Shown here: piece after piece, positions 9,548 to 17,603 of the stretch
Layout of the letters: each line of letters starts with the position of its first letter
Numbering within the stretch: the stretch's first letter is position 1
Assembly: GCA_964438715.1 (NCBI GenBank)
Contig: CAYTLQ010000268.1
Span: 1-30,058, forward strand
Reading direction: 5' to 3'
Length of the DNA: 30,058 nt
From: CAYTLQ01 sp964438715
GTDB lineage: Bacteria; Bacteroidota; Ignavibacteria; Ignavibacteriales; Ignavibacteriaceae
Translations under genes and position numbers: made by a program
The notes under the pieces: model-generated
Seen by the model: the letters and a program-made list of their open reading frames with translations, nothing else
Told to the model about the DNA's origin: nothing
Databases searched by the model: none

Positions 9548-10189
9548 TTGAATTTTGACCGATTTTTTTATAATCCATCTTTTGTGGGAAAAATTGTTTA
9601 CCCTTCGTGTAAATGGAGAAGCGCTAACGGAAAAATATTGCTCACATTCGATGACGGACCCGTACCCGATGCAACGCCGATTGCGCTAAAGCAATTAGAG
9701 CGCTATAATGCAAAGGCAGTGTTTTTCTGTATCGGAGCGAATATCTCCCGCTACCCTTCATTATTTGCTGAAATTATTAGGGCTGGTCATACGGCTGGTC
9801 ATCATAGTATGAATCATGTAAAAATGACAAAGGTAACAAAAGACGATTGCACTACTGAACTTTTACAAGCCAACGAAGAGTTCAATAAGCATGGTTACTC
9901 GCCGCGCTACTTCAGGCCGCCATTTGGCCGATTTAACCGCAGAATTCTTCGTCAGGTTTCTGATGCAGGAATGCGAACGGTTCTTTGGTCGCTGTTAACT
10001 GCGGATTATAAAAATGACATTACACTTGTGAAAAGAGTTGTTCAAAAATATTTACGAAAAGATTCAATTATTGTATTACACGACAGAGTAAAAAATATAG
10101 ATGTTATATCAGCATCGCTCGATATAATTTTTTCGGAAGCGGCTAAACGCGGGTTTACAATTGGAGGACCGGAAGAGTGTTTGAAGTAA
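9548..10189 (+). CDS. Polysaccharide deacetylase (NodB homology domain)
   Basis: A 213-residue carbohydrate esterase family 4 protein consisting of little more than the catalytic domain. All five conserved motifs are visible: TFDDGP (residues 33-38, with the catalytic and metal aspartates), HSMNH (86-90, the metal histidines), RPPFGRFN (123-130), the VLWSLLTADYKND segment near 145-157, and IIVLHD (174-179, His178). It removes N- or O-acetyl groups from a sugar polymer. No signal peptide is evident at the chosen TTG start (9548), so it may act at the cytoplasmic side or depend on its membrane neighbours. It sits between two QxxRW glycosyltransferases, like synthase/deacetylase pairs for poly-N-acetylglucosamine and Nod factors. 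The TTG is preceded by AAAAGG about ten bases upstream. Confidence 0.94.
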   Translation: MNFDRFFYNPSFVGKIVYPSCKWRSANGKILLTFDDGPVPDATPIALKQLERYNAKAVFFCIGANISRYPSLFAEIIRAGHTAGHHSMNHVKMTKVTKDDCTTELLQANEEFNKHGYSPRYFRPPFGRFNRRILRQVSDAGMRTVLWSLLTADYKNDITLVKRVVQKYLRKDSIIVLHDRVKNIDVISASLDIIFSEAAKRGFTIGGPEECLK

Positions 10190-11268
10190 TATTTCTCATC
10201 CTCATTAGCTCTTATTTCATTTTTACCATTCTGATGATTATTGGTATCCGGAAAAAATTTCCACGACTGCAGGATTCAGAATTACCTTCTGCAACGGTAA
10301 TTGTTGCGGCCCGAAACGAAGAACGCAATATCGGTGAGTGCTTAAACGCTCTGGCGGCTTTGGAATATCCGAAAGGAAAGTTACGGTGTATAATTGTTAA
10401 TGATCAATCAACTGACAGAACTGAAGAAATAATTGATGCATTTATTAAGGATAAGCCAGTTTTCAAAAAAATTAATACAACTGAAGAACAAAACCGATTG
10501 AAAGGGAAGACAAGAGCGCTCGCACAGGCTCTTCGGGAGGTTAATACTGATATAGTTCTCACCACCGATGCGGATTGTATAGTACCGCCTACCTGGGCAA
10601 AATCAATGGCATCATATTATACCAAAGGTGTTGGGGTCGTTAGCGGATGTACTGCTCAACGATACAATAATGCGTTCGAAGGAATGCAGAGTCTTGACTT
10701 TATTTATTTGCTTGCATTAGGCAGTGGTACAATAAATAATGGTTATCCCATAAGTTGTATAGGCAACAATATGTCGTATTCAGTAAACGCCTATAAAGCT
10801 ATTGGGGGATATGAGAGTTTACCATTCAGTGTTACTGAGGATTCTCAGCTATTATTAGCATTAACCCGTTTACCGGGAGTTAAAAGCATTCATCCTCTTG
10901 ATTACCAAACATTGGTAGTATCGAAACCTTTATCAAGTATAAAGGAACTTTTCCGACAAAAAAAACGCTGGGCAATTGGAGGACTTGATGTACCATTTTA
11001 TGGAAAAATACTAATGGGAGCGGGGTGGACTATTAGTGCGGCAATGCTGCTTTTCCCATTCTTTTACTCACCGGTGACTTTTTCGTTATTCTTCTTTAAA
11101 TTTATTATTGATGTTATTTTCCTTTCATTAGTCTGCAACGAACTGCGGTTTAAAGTACCTCTAAAGTATTTTGTTGTTTTTGAATTGTATTATATCATAT
11201 ACATATTCATATTGCTGTTCGCTATTTTGATAAATAAAAATGTTGTTTGGAAAGACAGAAAATTTTAA
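10177..11268 (+). CDS. Membrane glycosyltransferase family 2 (second copy)
   Basis: A 363-residue GT2 enzyme with the same layout as the copy at 8411: an N-terminal membrane helix (VIFLILISSYFIFTILMIIG), nucleotide-binding TVIVAARNEERNI, DxD in TTDADC, VTEDSQLLL at the acceptor site, QKKRW as the QxxRW motif, and C-terminal hydrophobic helices. The two copies are clearly divergent, so they probably act at different steps or on different sugars rather than being a recent duplication. GTG 10177 is chosen as start: GGAGG lies nine bases upstream and it overlaps the deacetylase by 13 bases, suggesting translational coupling. Its stop overlaps the next start (TAATG). Confidence 0.93.
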   Translation: MFEVIFLILISSYFIFTILMIIGIRKKFPRLQDSELPSATVIVAARNEERNIGECLNALAALEYPKGKLRCIIVNDQSTDRTEEIIDAFIKDKPVFKKINTTEEQNRLKGKTRALAQALREVNTDIVLTTDADCIVPPTWAKSMASYYTKGVGVVSGCTAQRYNNAFEGMQSLDFIYLLALGSGTINNGYPISCIGNNMSYSVNAYKAIGGYESLPFSVTEDSQLLLALTRLPGVKSIHPLDYQTLVVSKPLSSIKELFRQKKRWAIGGLDVPFYGKILMGAGWTISAAMLLFPFFYSPVTFSLFFFKFIIDVIFLSLVCNELRFKVPLKYFVVFELYYIIYIFILLFAILINKNVVWKDRKF

Positions 11269-12269
11269 TGCTTCTGCTTTGTAATTACTATGTGACATAC
11301 CGATGTAATGCCTATTGTGAATTTTGTCATTTTGCAGATCACGCAACATTTAAGAAGACGCCATTTGCTGATCTGGAAGATTTCAAGCGAAATGTTTCAC
11401 AGCTTGCAAAATTGGGTGTTAAATTTATCGATCTCACAGGGGGAGAGCCTCTACTGCATAAAGATATTGCAGTAATGACAAAGTTTGCACGATCTTTGAA
11501 AATGCAGACGAGCATTACAACAAACGGGTTATTATATCCAAAATTTGCTGAACAATTAGCCGGTCAGGTAAATTTACTGCATTTTTCATTAGACTCTCCT
11601 GATGAGGCTGAACATGATAAAATAAGAGGGGTGAAGTGTTGGCAAGCGGTTATGTCGGGTATAGATTTAGCGAAATCGCTTGGAGAGTTTCCCGATATAC
11701 TCTTCACCGTTACTAATGATACTTATAAAAAACTTCCGGAAATGTACGCCATTGCGGAGGAAAAGAATCTTGTTTTAATTGTTAATCCGGTATTTTCGTA
11801 TTTTGGAAATCCGGGTTTACATAATGACGCATTGAATTATATTCAGGAATATGTAAAAGGGAAAACACGCATTTATATAAATGATGCTTACATAACATTA
11901 CGAAAAGCGGGAGGAAATAGCACTAAGGCACCTCTTTGCAAAGCTGTTTCGCGGGTAGTGGTTATCTCTCCATACAATGAAATAATTCTTCCTTGCTATC
12001 ACTTTGGAAATGAAAAAATACCGATTGACAGACCGATTGCAGAAATACGGAAAAGTGAACGCATTAAGTATTTAAAGAAAATGGAAGGACGATTTGACTT
12101 TTGTGAAGGATGTACGGTGAACTGCTATTTTGAGCCATCTTTTGCCTTCCCGACAAATTCTTATGCAATTCAAAGTTTGCGTTCAAAATTTATCTATGGT
12201 TATAATAAACTCATAAAACAAAAAATTCATAAGAAGTTACACTCTATTAAAAAAAGGCGTCTGGTATGA
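11268..12269 (+). CDS. Radical SAM protein with SPASM-like C-terminal cysteines
   Basis: A 333-residue radical SAM enzyme. The 4Fe-4S/S-adenosylmethionine site is CNAYCEFC (Cys13, Cys17, Cys20 from the ATG at 11268), followed by LTGGEPLLH and SITTNGLL, both typical of the MoaA/SPASM branch. The C-terminal part has more cysteines (APLCKA, ILPCYHFG, then CEGCTVNCYF), suggesting an extra Fe-S cluster. The ATG at 11268 shares bases with the previous stop (TAATG) and is preferred to a TTG at 11247 that would add seven residues. Its place among glycan genes suggests modification of a sugar, lipid or small peptide precursor; the substrate is unknown. It overlaps the next gene by four bases (ATGA). 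Confidence 0.9.
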   Translation: MLLLCNYYVTYRCNAYCEFCHFADHATFKKTPFADLEDFKRNVSQLAKLGVKFIDLTGGEPLLHKDIAVMTKFARSLKMQTSITTNGLLYPKFAEQLAGQVNLLHFSLDSPDEAEHDKIRGVKCWQAVMSGIDLAKSLGEFPDILFTVTNDTYKKLPEMYAIAEEKNLVLIVNPVFSYFGNPGLHNDALNYIQEYVKGKTRIYINDAYITLRKAGGNSTKAPLCKAVSRVVVISPYNEIILPCYHFGNEKIPIDRPIAEIRKSERIKYLKKMEGRFDFCEGCTVNCYFEPSFAFPTNSYAIQSLRSKFIYGYNKLIKQKIHKKLHSIKKRRLV

Positions 12270-13087
12270 TAAAGGTTTTTTCGTTATTGTTTTTATTGGT
12301 TTCGCTAACCTTTGCGCAGACCTCAACTGCATACTTTCCCGATTCACTTATGGTTGCGCCCTTTACGGCAAACTTTCTCGAACCCAAGATGGGGTTTCTC
12401 TTTACCACCGGTAAAAATGACCTGCGTCTTGATATAGGAAGCTCACGGGATCTTCTCCATTATTCTCATGGTGAGGGTGTGTATGCTTCTTTTGGTGCAG
12501 ATTTCTTCACCTACACGAAACTGCGGGGAGAGAAGGATTTTCATTTTCCTGTTGATGCTGTAGATTACCTTTTCGGGTTCAACGGCAGTTACATTATACG
12601 ACAGGAAAAAACAGAAAAAGGTGTACGATTCCGTTTTAGCCATATCAGCGCTCATTTTGTCGATGGACATTTCGACCACAGAACAGCAACATGGCGTAAC
12701 GGAATGGAGCCCCGTGTGTATAGCAGGGAATTTATTGAGATAACTCCATTCTATAAATGGGGCGAAGTACGGGGATATACTTCGTTTACCTATCTTCTTA
12801 ATGTTACGCCCGATTATATCAAGAGATGGATTGTCAATGCAGGGGCAGAGTATTTTTACCCTGTTCGGGGAATTCCCGCAACACCGTTTTTTGCAGTGGA
12901 CATCAGAACAACTGCGCTGGAAAAAATAGCTGTTTCACATACTCTTATGCTCGGAATTAAATTGGGAACACCGTTTGAACCGGGGCTTAGTATTCTGTTT
13001 ACCTATTTTAATGGGCTCAGCATACACGGTGAATATTTTGATGTTAGGGAAAAATACACTTCATTTGGAATTAATATCGATTTATAA
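12266..13087 (+). CDS. Predicted outer-membrane beta-barrel protein, DUF1207-like
   Basis: A 273-residue protein with a signal peptide (MIKVFSLLFLLVSLTFAQ). The mature start, FPDSLMVAPFTANFLEPKMGF, resembles the opening of DUF1207 proteins, which have no known function. The rest is alternating hydrophobic/aromatic strands ending in a strand with C-terminal hydrophobic residue (SFGINIDL), as expected for an outer-membrane barrel. The start overlaps the radical SAM gene by four bases and the stop is one base before the protease ATG, so it is firmly inside the operon. The DUF1207 match is from memory of the family pattern and is less certain than the barrel call. Confidence 0.72.
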   Translation: MIKVFSLLFLLVSLTFAQTSTAYFPDSLMVAPFTANFLEPKMGFLFTTGKNDLRLDIGSSRDLLHYSHGEGVYASFGADFFTYTKLRGEKDFHFPVDAVDYLFGFNGSYIIRQEKTEKGVRFRFSHISAHFVDGHFDHRTATWRNGMEPRVYSREFIEITPFYKWGEVRGYTSFTYLLNVTPDYIKRWIVNAGAEYFYPVRGIPATPFFAVDIRTTALEKIAVSHTLMLGIKLGTPFEPGLSILFTYFNGLSIHGEYFDVREKYTSFGINIDL

Positions 13088-13088
13088 T

Positions 13089-14108
13089 ATGGCTGATTAT
13101 TCACAAGATCCGTTTTTATCAGATGAACCTGTAAATCCACCGGTGAAAGAGAAAACAAAAATACTTTTACCTGTTTCACTATTTATCGTTACATTCATTA
13201 CTACAACACTTGCAGGGTATGAATGGATGAAAGGAATAGCAGGTCCAATTGAGCTTTATCAACTTTCTGCCGCTTTGCCGTATTCACTTTCCATTCTATT
13301 TTTTTTAGCATGTCATGAATTCGGACATTACTTTGCGGCTCGTTATCATAAAGTAGTTACCACTTTGCCATATTTCATTCCATTTATATCGCTGGAAGGA
13401 TTATTTCTTAATTTCGGAACATTAGGCGCGGTAATTCGTACCAAAAGTCGTATTGAGAACACGAAAGCACTTTTTGATATAGGAGTTGCAGGTCCATTAG
13501 CAGGTTTCGTCGCCGCATTGGGGATTCTTATCTATGGCTTTACTCATCTTCCGCCAATTGAATATCTGCTCGCAATTCATCCGGACTATTTTGAGCCCGG
13601 TTATGGAGCCCAAAGTCTTTCACTTTCATTCGGTGATACGATATTATTTTCGATTTTGCGCACTGTATTTGCGCCGGAAGGGGCATTCGTTCCGCCAATG
13701 TCGGAAATTTATCATTATCCGTATCTCTGTGTAGGTTGGTTTGGATTGTTCGTAACTTCGATGAATCTTATTCCTGTTGGGCAATTGGATGGCGGACATA
13801 TTTGTTACGGGTTATTTGGTGAAGAGCAACATTATAAGATTGCTTCCATTTCAATTATAGTGCTGATTGTTTTTGGTGTCCTTGGAATTTTACAATCCTT
13901 CGTATTCGGGTGGATTCCTTTCGGATGGTCGGGGTGGTTGTTTTGGGCAGTTATTCTTTATTTTATTGTTAAGGTAAAGCATCCTCCTGTTGCAGAGGAA
14001 ATAGAACTCGATGGAAAAAGAAAAATTACAGGATATATTGCGCTATTAATATTTATTTTGTGTTTTTCACCCTCGCCTTTTGTTATTTCCGGTAACATAG
14101 GATTTTAG
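13089..14108 (+). CDS. Membrane zinc metalloprotease, M50 site-2 type
   Basis: A 339-residue polytopic membrane protease. The zinc motif HEFGH (residues 76-80, catalytic Glu77) lies in the helix LSILFFLACHEFGHYFAARYH. The second zinc ligand is in NLIPVGQLDGGH (Asp234). Between them are the conserved GPLAGF turn and several hydrophobic helices. No PDZ domain is seen, which distinguishes it from RseP and places it closer to the compact site-2 proteases. These cut membrane-spanning segments of substrates such as anti-sigma factors. An upstream in-frame start at 12975 would lie inside the preceding gene, so ATG 13089 (one base after the TAA) is chosen. Its position in a surface-assembly operon suggests a processing or signalling role there. 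Confidence 0.92.
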   Translation: MADYSQDPFLSDEPVNPPVKEKTKILLPVSLFIVTFITTTLAGYEWMKGIAGPIELYQLSAALPYSLSILFFLACHEFGHYFAARYHKVVTTLPYFIPFISLEGLFLNFGTLGAVIRTKSRIENTKALFDIGVAGPLAGFVAALGILIYGFTHLPPIEYLLAIHPDYFEPGYGAQSLSLSFGDTILFSILRTVFAPEGAFVPPMSEIYHYPYLCVGWFGLFVTSMNLIPVGQLDGGHICYGLFGEEQHYKIASISIIVLIVFGVLGILQSFVFGWIPFGWSGWLFWAVILYFIVKVKHPPVAEEIELDGKRKITGYIALLIFILCFSPSPFVISGNIGF

Positions 14109-14190
14109 AGGACAAATAAGTTTAGGAAAAATAATTGGTGGATGAAGTTTCCCCTTGTTTCAATCTAATGTTCATTCAATATTTCTTTTG

Positions 14191-14973
14191 ATGATTAAAA
14201 GTGTTTTTCTTCTCGCTGTTGTAATGGCATTTTCGGGTTGTGAAAAGGAGTTTGATACAGTTGTAGATAAATCAATACCTGTAAGAACTGTAAAAACCAT
14301 TACCCCCATTTCCTCATTTGTAACTGTTGAGGATACTGCGATACTGCTTTCTATAAAGCCTCTTACGATTGTATCCGGAGACAGGTACTTTGCTGAAGTG
14401 TCAACGCTTTCAGGAAAAATTACCGGTCCTTCACCGCTTGAATTATTCGATGACGGGCTTGTTTCCAGTGGGGACATTACTGCAGGTGATAGTGTTTACA
14501 CGAACAAATTTCCGCTTTCCGCAACATATAATAATGGTGATTATAAGATAGAGTATTATATCCAACCTGCCGGCTCTGCAGGGATAAAAGTAGGTACTCA
14601 GTTTTTCACTTATCTTAATGGTCAGGGAAATGCCGCTCCGGTGCTTGCATCAATTCAGGCACCTGATACTTTAACTGTTACGGCTCCAATGAGCATCACT
14701 CTTTCAATAGCGGTTTCAGATTCCAATGGTCAGGGGGATATTGATGCCGTATATTTCAACACTTACCGACCCAACGGAACAACGAATGGAATTACCTTTT
14801 ACATGTATGATAACGGGCAAGCTCCCGATGTAACCTCGGGTGATGGGCGATATAGTGCCGGTATAGTAGTTGACCAGAATAACTTAAAGGGAACATACCG
14901 CTTTGAATTCAGGGCAAAAGATAAAGCAAAAAAAGTAAGCCAGCCTTTTATCCATTTTATAACGCTTAAATAA
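14191..14973 (+). CDS. Lipoprotein with repeated beta-sandwich (choice-of-anchor X-like) segments
   Basis: From ATG 14191 the protein has 260 residues. It begins MIKSVFLLAVVMAFSGC, a signal peptide with a lipobox-like FSGC, so it is probably a lipoprotein. Two stretches share the pattern DDG...GD..AGD..YT (LFDDGLVSSGDITAGDSVYTNKF, and MYDNGQAPDVTSGDGRYSAGIVV), typical of extracellular beta-sandwich (choice-of-anchor X) domains; the second is followed by KGTYRFEFRAKD. An upstream TTG at 14155 would add twelve residues but spoils the signal peptide. It follows the protease gene after 82 bases and precedes the T9SS cargo gene by three bases, so it may help hold or assemble that cargo. That role is inference from position. 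Confidence 0.75.
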   Translation: MIKSVFLLAVVMAFSGCEKEFDTVVDKSIPVRTVKTITPISSFVTVEDTAILLSIKPLTIVSGDRYFAEVSTLSGKITGPSPLELFDDGLVSSGDITAGDSVYTNKFPLSATYNNGDYKIEYYIQPAGSAGIKVGTQFFTYLNGQGNAAPVLASIQAPDTLTVTAPMSITLSIAVSDSNGQGDIDAVYFNTYRPNGTTNGITFYMYDNGQAPDVTSGDGRYSAGIVVDQNNLKGTYRFEFRAKDKAKKVSQPFIHFITLK

Positions 14974-14976
14974 ATA

Positions 14977-16596
14977 ATGCTATTACGGAGTTTAATTTTA
15001 TTATTGATGGTATGTACTGTGCTAGCACAGCAAAGACCTTCGGATTATTTTATGTTGAAGGAGAAGTCTCTTCTGGGAAAAATATCCGATGAAACACCTG
15101 CGAGCAACAGTATTAACGATATACTTATTGTTGGTGATACTATCTGGCTTGCAACTTCACGCGGCTTGAGTAAATCCACCGATAATGGTAATTCATGGAT
15201 AAATTATTATCAAACTTCAGCTTTTGGAACGGAAAGCGTTTCAGCTCTGGCTTACGATTATACCACTTATACAATCTTCGCATCAACAGCGCATTCAACC
15301 GAAGTTGGAGGACAAAATCTCCCCGAGGGAAGCGGGCTTCGCTTTTCGGGAGATGGAGGAAATACATGGAAAACTGTACCGCAACCCTTAGATGCGGTAC
15401 AAGACACGGCAGAAGTGTATGGCGTTAATGTGCTGGTTGCTCTGCCTGTTACTGTGAAAATTCAAAATATTATCTACGATCTCGCTGTTACACCAAATGT
15501 TATCTGGGCGGCAACATTTGCCGGCGGGCTGAGACATTGCAGAATTGATAGTTTACTTGCAAACCCTGATATAAAATGGAAAAGGACTGTATTACCTCCG
15601 GATTATCTTAACCGTATTTCTCCGACCGACTCGTTACGGTTTTGTCTGACACCGGTGGCAGGGACTTTCTGTGCTGAAAATAATCTTAATTATCGTGTGT
15701 TTTCTCTTGCTGTTGAAAAGGATACAGTGTTGTATGTCGGCACAGCTAATGGCATCAATAAAACTTCACAATCAAAAATTGCCGCTGTTAGTAATGATAT
15801 GGTATGGGAGAAGTACAATCACCAGAACCAGGATAGCTCCATTACCGGTAACTTCGTTGTTGCTCTTGATTATAATTCAACAACAAATACCCTTTGGGCT
15901 GCCACATGGAAGGCAGAAGACCTCAATGAAGATTATGGGGTAAGTTATACCACAAATGGCGGTTCTTCCTGGCATAACACACTTATTGACGAACGCGTCC
16001 ATAATTTTGGAACGAGAAGTATCTTTACAATAGCGGCATCAGATAACGGTCCATATCTCACAGCAAATAATGGTAACTCGTGGATACTTCCGGGAAATAT
16101 TGTTGATAAGTTAACCTTACTGCCCCTGCGCACATCATCATTTTACTCAGCCGCATTTTCAGCTTCGGCTACTATGGCATGGGTGGGGTCATCAGACGGT
16201 CTGGCCCGAAATACTTTCAACAGCGGCTGGTCAGATGATTGGAGAATTTATTTCGCGACACAGCCTCTGGGCTCGAAAAATGAGGCGTATGCGTATCCAA
16301 ATCCATTTTCGCCAAGGCTGGAAACTGCGAAAATTAAATATTCCACAGGAGGAGTAGAAGCGTCGGTTACAATTCGCATATTTAATTTTGAGATGAAGTA
16401 TGTCCGGACACTTATACAAAATGCACGGCGAGGTTCACCTTACCACACAGTAACTTTCAGCGGAGAAGGAGGAGTTATTGATTTTTGGGATGGTAAAGAT
16501 GATGCCGGTAATGATGTGCCAAATGGTGTGTATTTTTACCGGATAGATATTAACGGAAATGAACCTGTGTTTGGTAAGATAATGGTGCTTCAATGA
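14977..16596 (+). CDS. T9SS type A cargo protein with BNR-like repeats
   Basis: A 539-residue secreted protein with signal peptide MLLRSLILLLMVCTVLAQQ. The body has BNR/Asp-box motifs (KSTDNGNSW, FSGDGGNTW, YTTNGGSSW, LTANNGNSW) that suggest a beta-propeller. The last 100 residues start YPNPFSP and continue through IRIFNFEMKYVRTLI and a FlgD-like WDGKDDAGNDVPNGVYFYRI to GKIMVLQ, a classic type A sorting domain recognised by the type IX system. It lies directly before two PorV/PorQ-like genes and overlaps the first by four bases (ATGA), so cargo and candidate shuttle protein are probably made together. Nothing enzymatic was seen. Confidence 0.88.
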   Translation: MLLRSLILLLMVCTVLAQQRPSDYFMLKEKSLLGKISDETPASNSINDILIVGDTIWLATSRGLSKSTDNGNSWINYYQTSAFGTESVSALAYDYTTYTIFASTAHSTEVGGQNLPEGSGLRFSGDGGNTWKTVPQPLDAVQDTAEVYGVNVLVALPVTVKIQNIIYDLAVTPNVIWAATFAGGLRHCRIDSLLANPDIKWKRTVLPPDYLNRISPTDSLRFCLTPVAGTFCAENNLNYRVFSLAVEKDTVLYVGTANGINKTSQSKIAAVSNDMVWEKYNHQNQDSSITGNFVVALDYNSTTNTLWAATWKAEDLNEDYGVSYTTNGGSSWHNTLIDERVHNFGTRSIFTIAASDNGPYLTANNGNSWILPGNIVDKLTLLPLRTSSFYSAAFSASATMAWVGSSDGLARNTFNSGWSDDWRIYFATQPLGSKNEAYAYPNPFSPRLETAKIKYSTGGVEASVTIRIFNFEMKYVRTLIQNARRGSPYHTVTFSGEGGVIDFWDGKDDAGNDVPNGVYFYRIDINGNEPVFGKIMVLQ

Positions 16597-17594
16597 AAAA
16601 CCGGATTATTGCAATTATTATCATTGGTACAATCCTTGCGCAGGCACAACCAAAGTTTGAGCCGACCAATTCAGCGCCGGGTTCTTTCGCGAGAATAGGT
16701 TTTATGCCCAGAGGCATTGCAATGGGCAATGCGGTTTCCGCAATTACCACAGGTGAAGTAAGTCCGTTTTATAACCCCGCATTAAGTGTATTTCAGCAGG
16801 ACAATGCATTTCATGCAGGATATACATTTCTTAGTCTTGACAGAACATTAAACTACATTAATTTCACACGAAAATTTGAATTCTTTTCATCGAAAGACAG
16901 TGCAATAGTTAACGCTCAACCGAGAGCTACTGCGGGACTTAGTGCAGGTGTTATTAATTCAGGTATATCGGCTATTGATGGCAGAGATAATCAGGGGTTC
17001 AAGACAGGTGAACTATCCACTTCTGAGAACCTTTTCTTTGTGTCTGTTGCGAATAAATTTTCAAAGAAAATTGCTGTCGGGATATCTGTAAAAGTATATT
17101 ATTTTAATTTATACGAGGAAGTTACTTCAACGGGAGTCGGCTTTGACCTTGGTATGGTTTATACGATAAACGATAACCTGAAAGCGGCGTTTGTTTTTAC
17201 TGATGTTAATGCTAAATATAAATGGGATACTTCGAATATTTACTCTACCGATGGAACGACAACAAATAATAAATTTCCGTTGGCAAAGAAACTTGCAGTC
17301 AGTTACTTTGAGGCATCGACGAAACTGCAGCTTGCCGCCGAATTTGATTTTAACAGTTATGGCAGAAAATTACTTCGAGCAGGCGCTGAATATGAAATCT
17401 ATCCTATGATTGTACTTCGTGCCGGAATGGATAATTTTGTCCTTAATAATTCTGATGAACTCATTCAGCTCTCAGCAGGATTTTCATTCGGTAAAATGTT
17501 ATCTTCCTATAAAATTTCACTCGATTACGCATTTACACCGGAACCCTATTCTGCCGGGGCACGACATTTACTCGGATTAACATTTATTTTTTAA
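16593..17594 (+). CDS. PorV/PorQ-family outer-membrane barrel (first copy)
   Basis: A 333-residue protein with signal peptide MKNRIIAIIIIGTILAQAQ. The mature N-terminus FARIGFMPRGIAMGNAVSA...SPFYNPALS is the family signature (glycine-rich strand, then a YNPA turn), as in PorV/PorQ and FadL-like barrels. The C-terminus ends in a barrel strand (HLLGLTFIF). In the characterised type IX system, PorV carries cargo from the translocon to the attachment complex and PorQ belongs to the same complex. The start overlaps the cargo gene by four bases. Whether this copy is a true PorV or a specialised paralogue cannot be told by eye. Confidence 0.85.
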   Translation: MKNRIIAIIIIGTILAQAQPKFEPTNSAPGSFARIGFMPRGIAMGNAVSAITTGEVSPFYNPALSVFQQDNAFHAGYTFLSLDRTLNYINFTRKFEFFSSKDSAIVNAQPRATAGLSAGVINSGISAIDGRDNQGFKTGELSTSENLFFVSVANKFSKKIAVGISVKVYYFNLYEEVTSTGVGFDLGMVYTINDNLKAAFVFTDVNAKYKWDTSNIYSTDGTTTNNKFPLAKKLAVSYFEASTKLQLAAEFDFNSYGRKLLRAGAEYEIYPMIVLRAGMDNFVLNNSDELIQLSAGFSFGKMLSSYKISLDYAFTPEPYSAGARHLLGLTFIF

Positions 17595-17603
17595 CAGAAG
17601 ACA

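Noticed and set aside
7435..12269. Hopanoid glycosylation cluster (HpnI/HpnK/HpnJ-like order)
   Set aside because: A GT2, a deacetylase and a radical SAM protein occur together, but no squalene-hopene cyclase or other hopanoid gene is present and the enzymes show generic family motifs only.
12975..13088. Upstream in-frame extension of the M50 protease
   Set aside because: It would overlap the DUF1207-like gene by over 110 bases, while ATG 13089 lies one base after that gene's stop.
14155..14190. TTG start upstream of the lipoprotein
   Set aside because: It adds twelve residues before an already complete lipoprotein signal peptide starting at ATG 14191.
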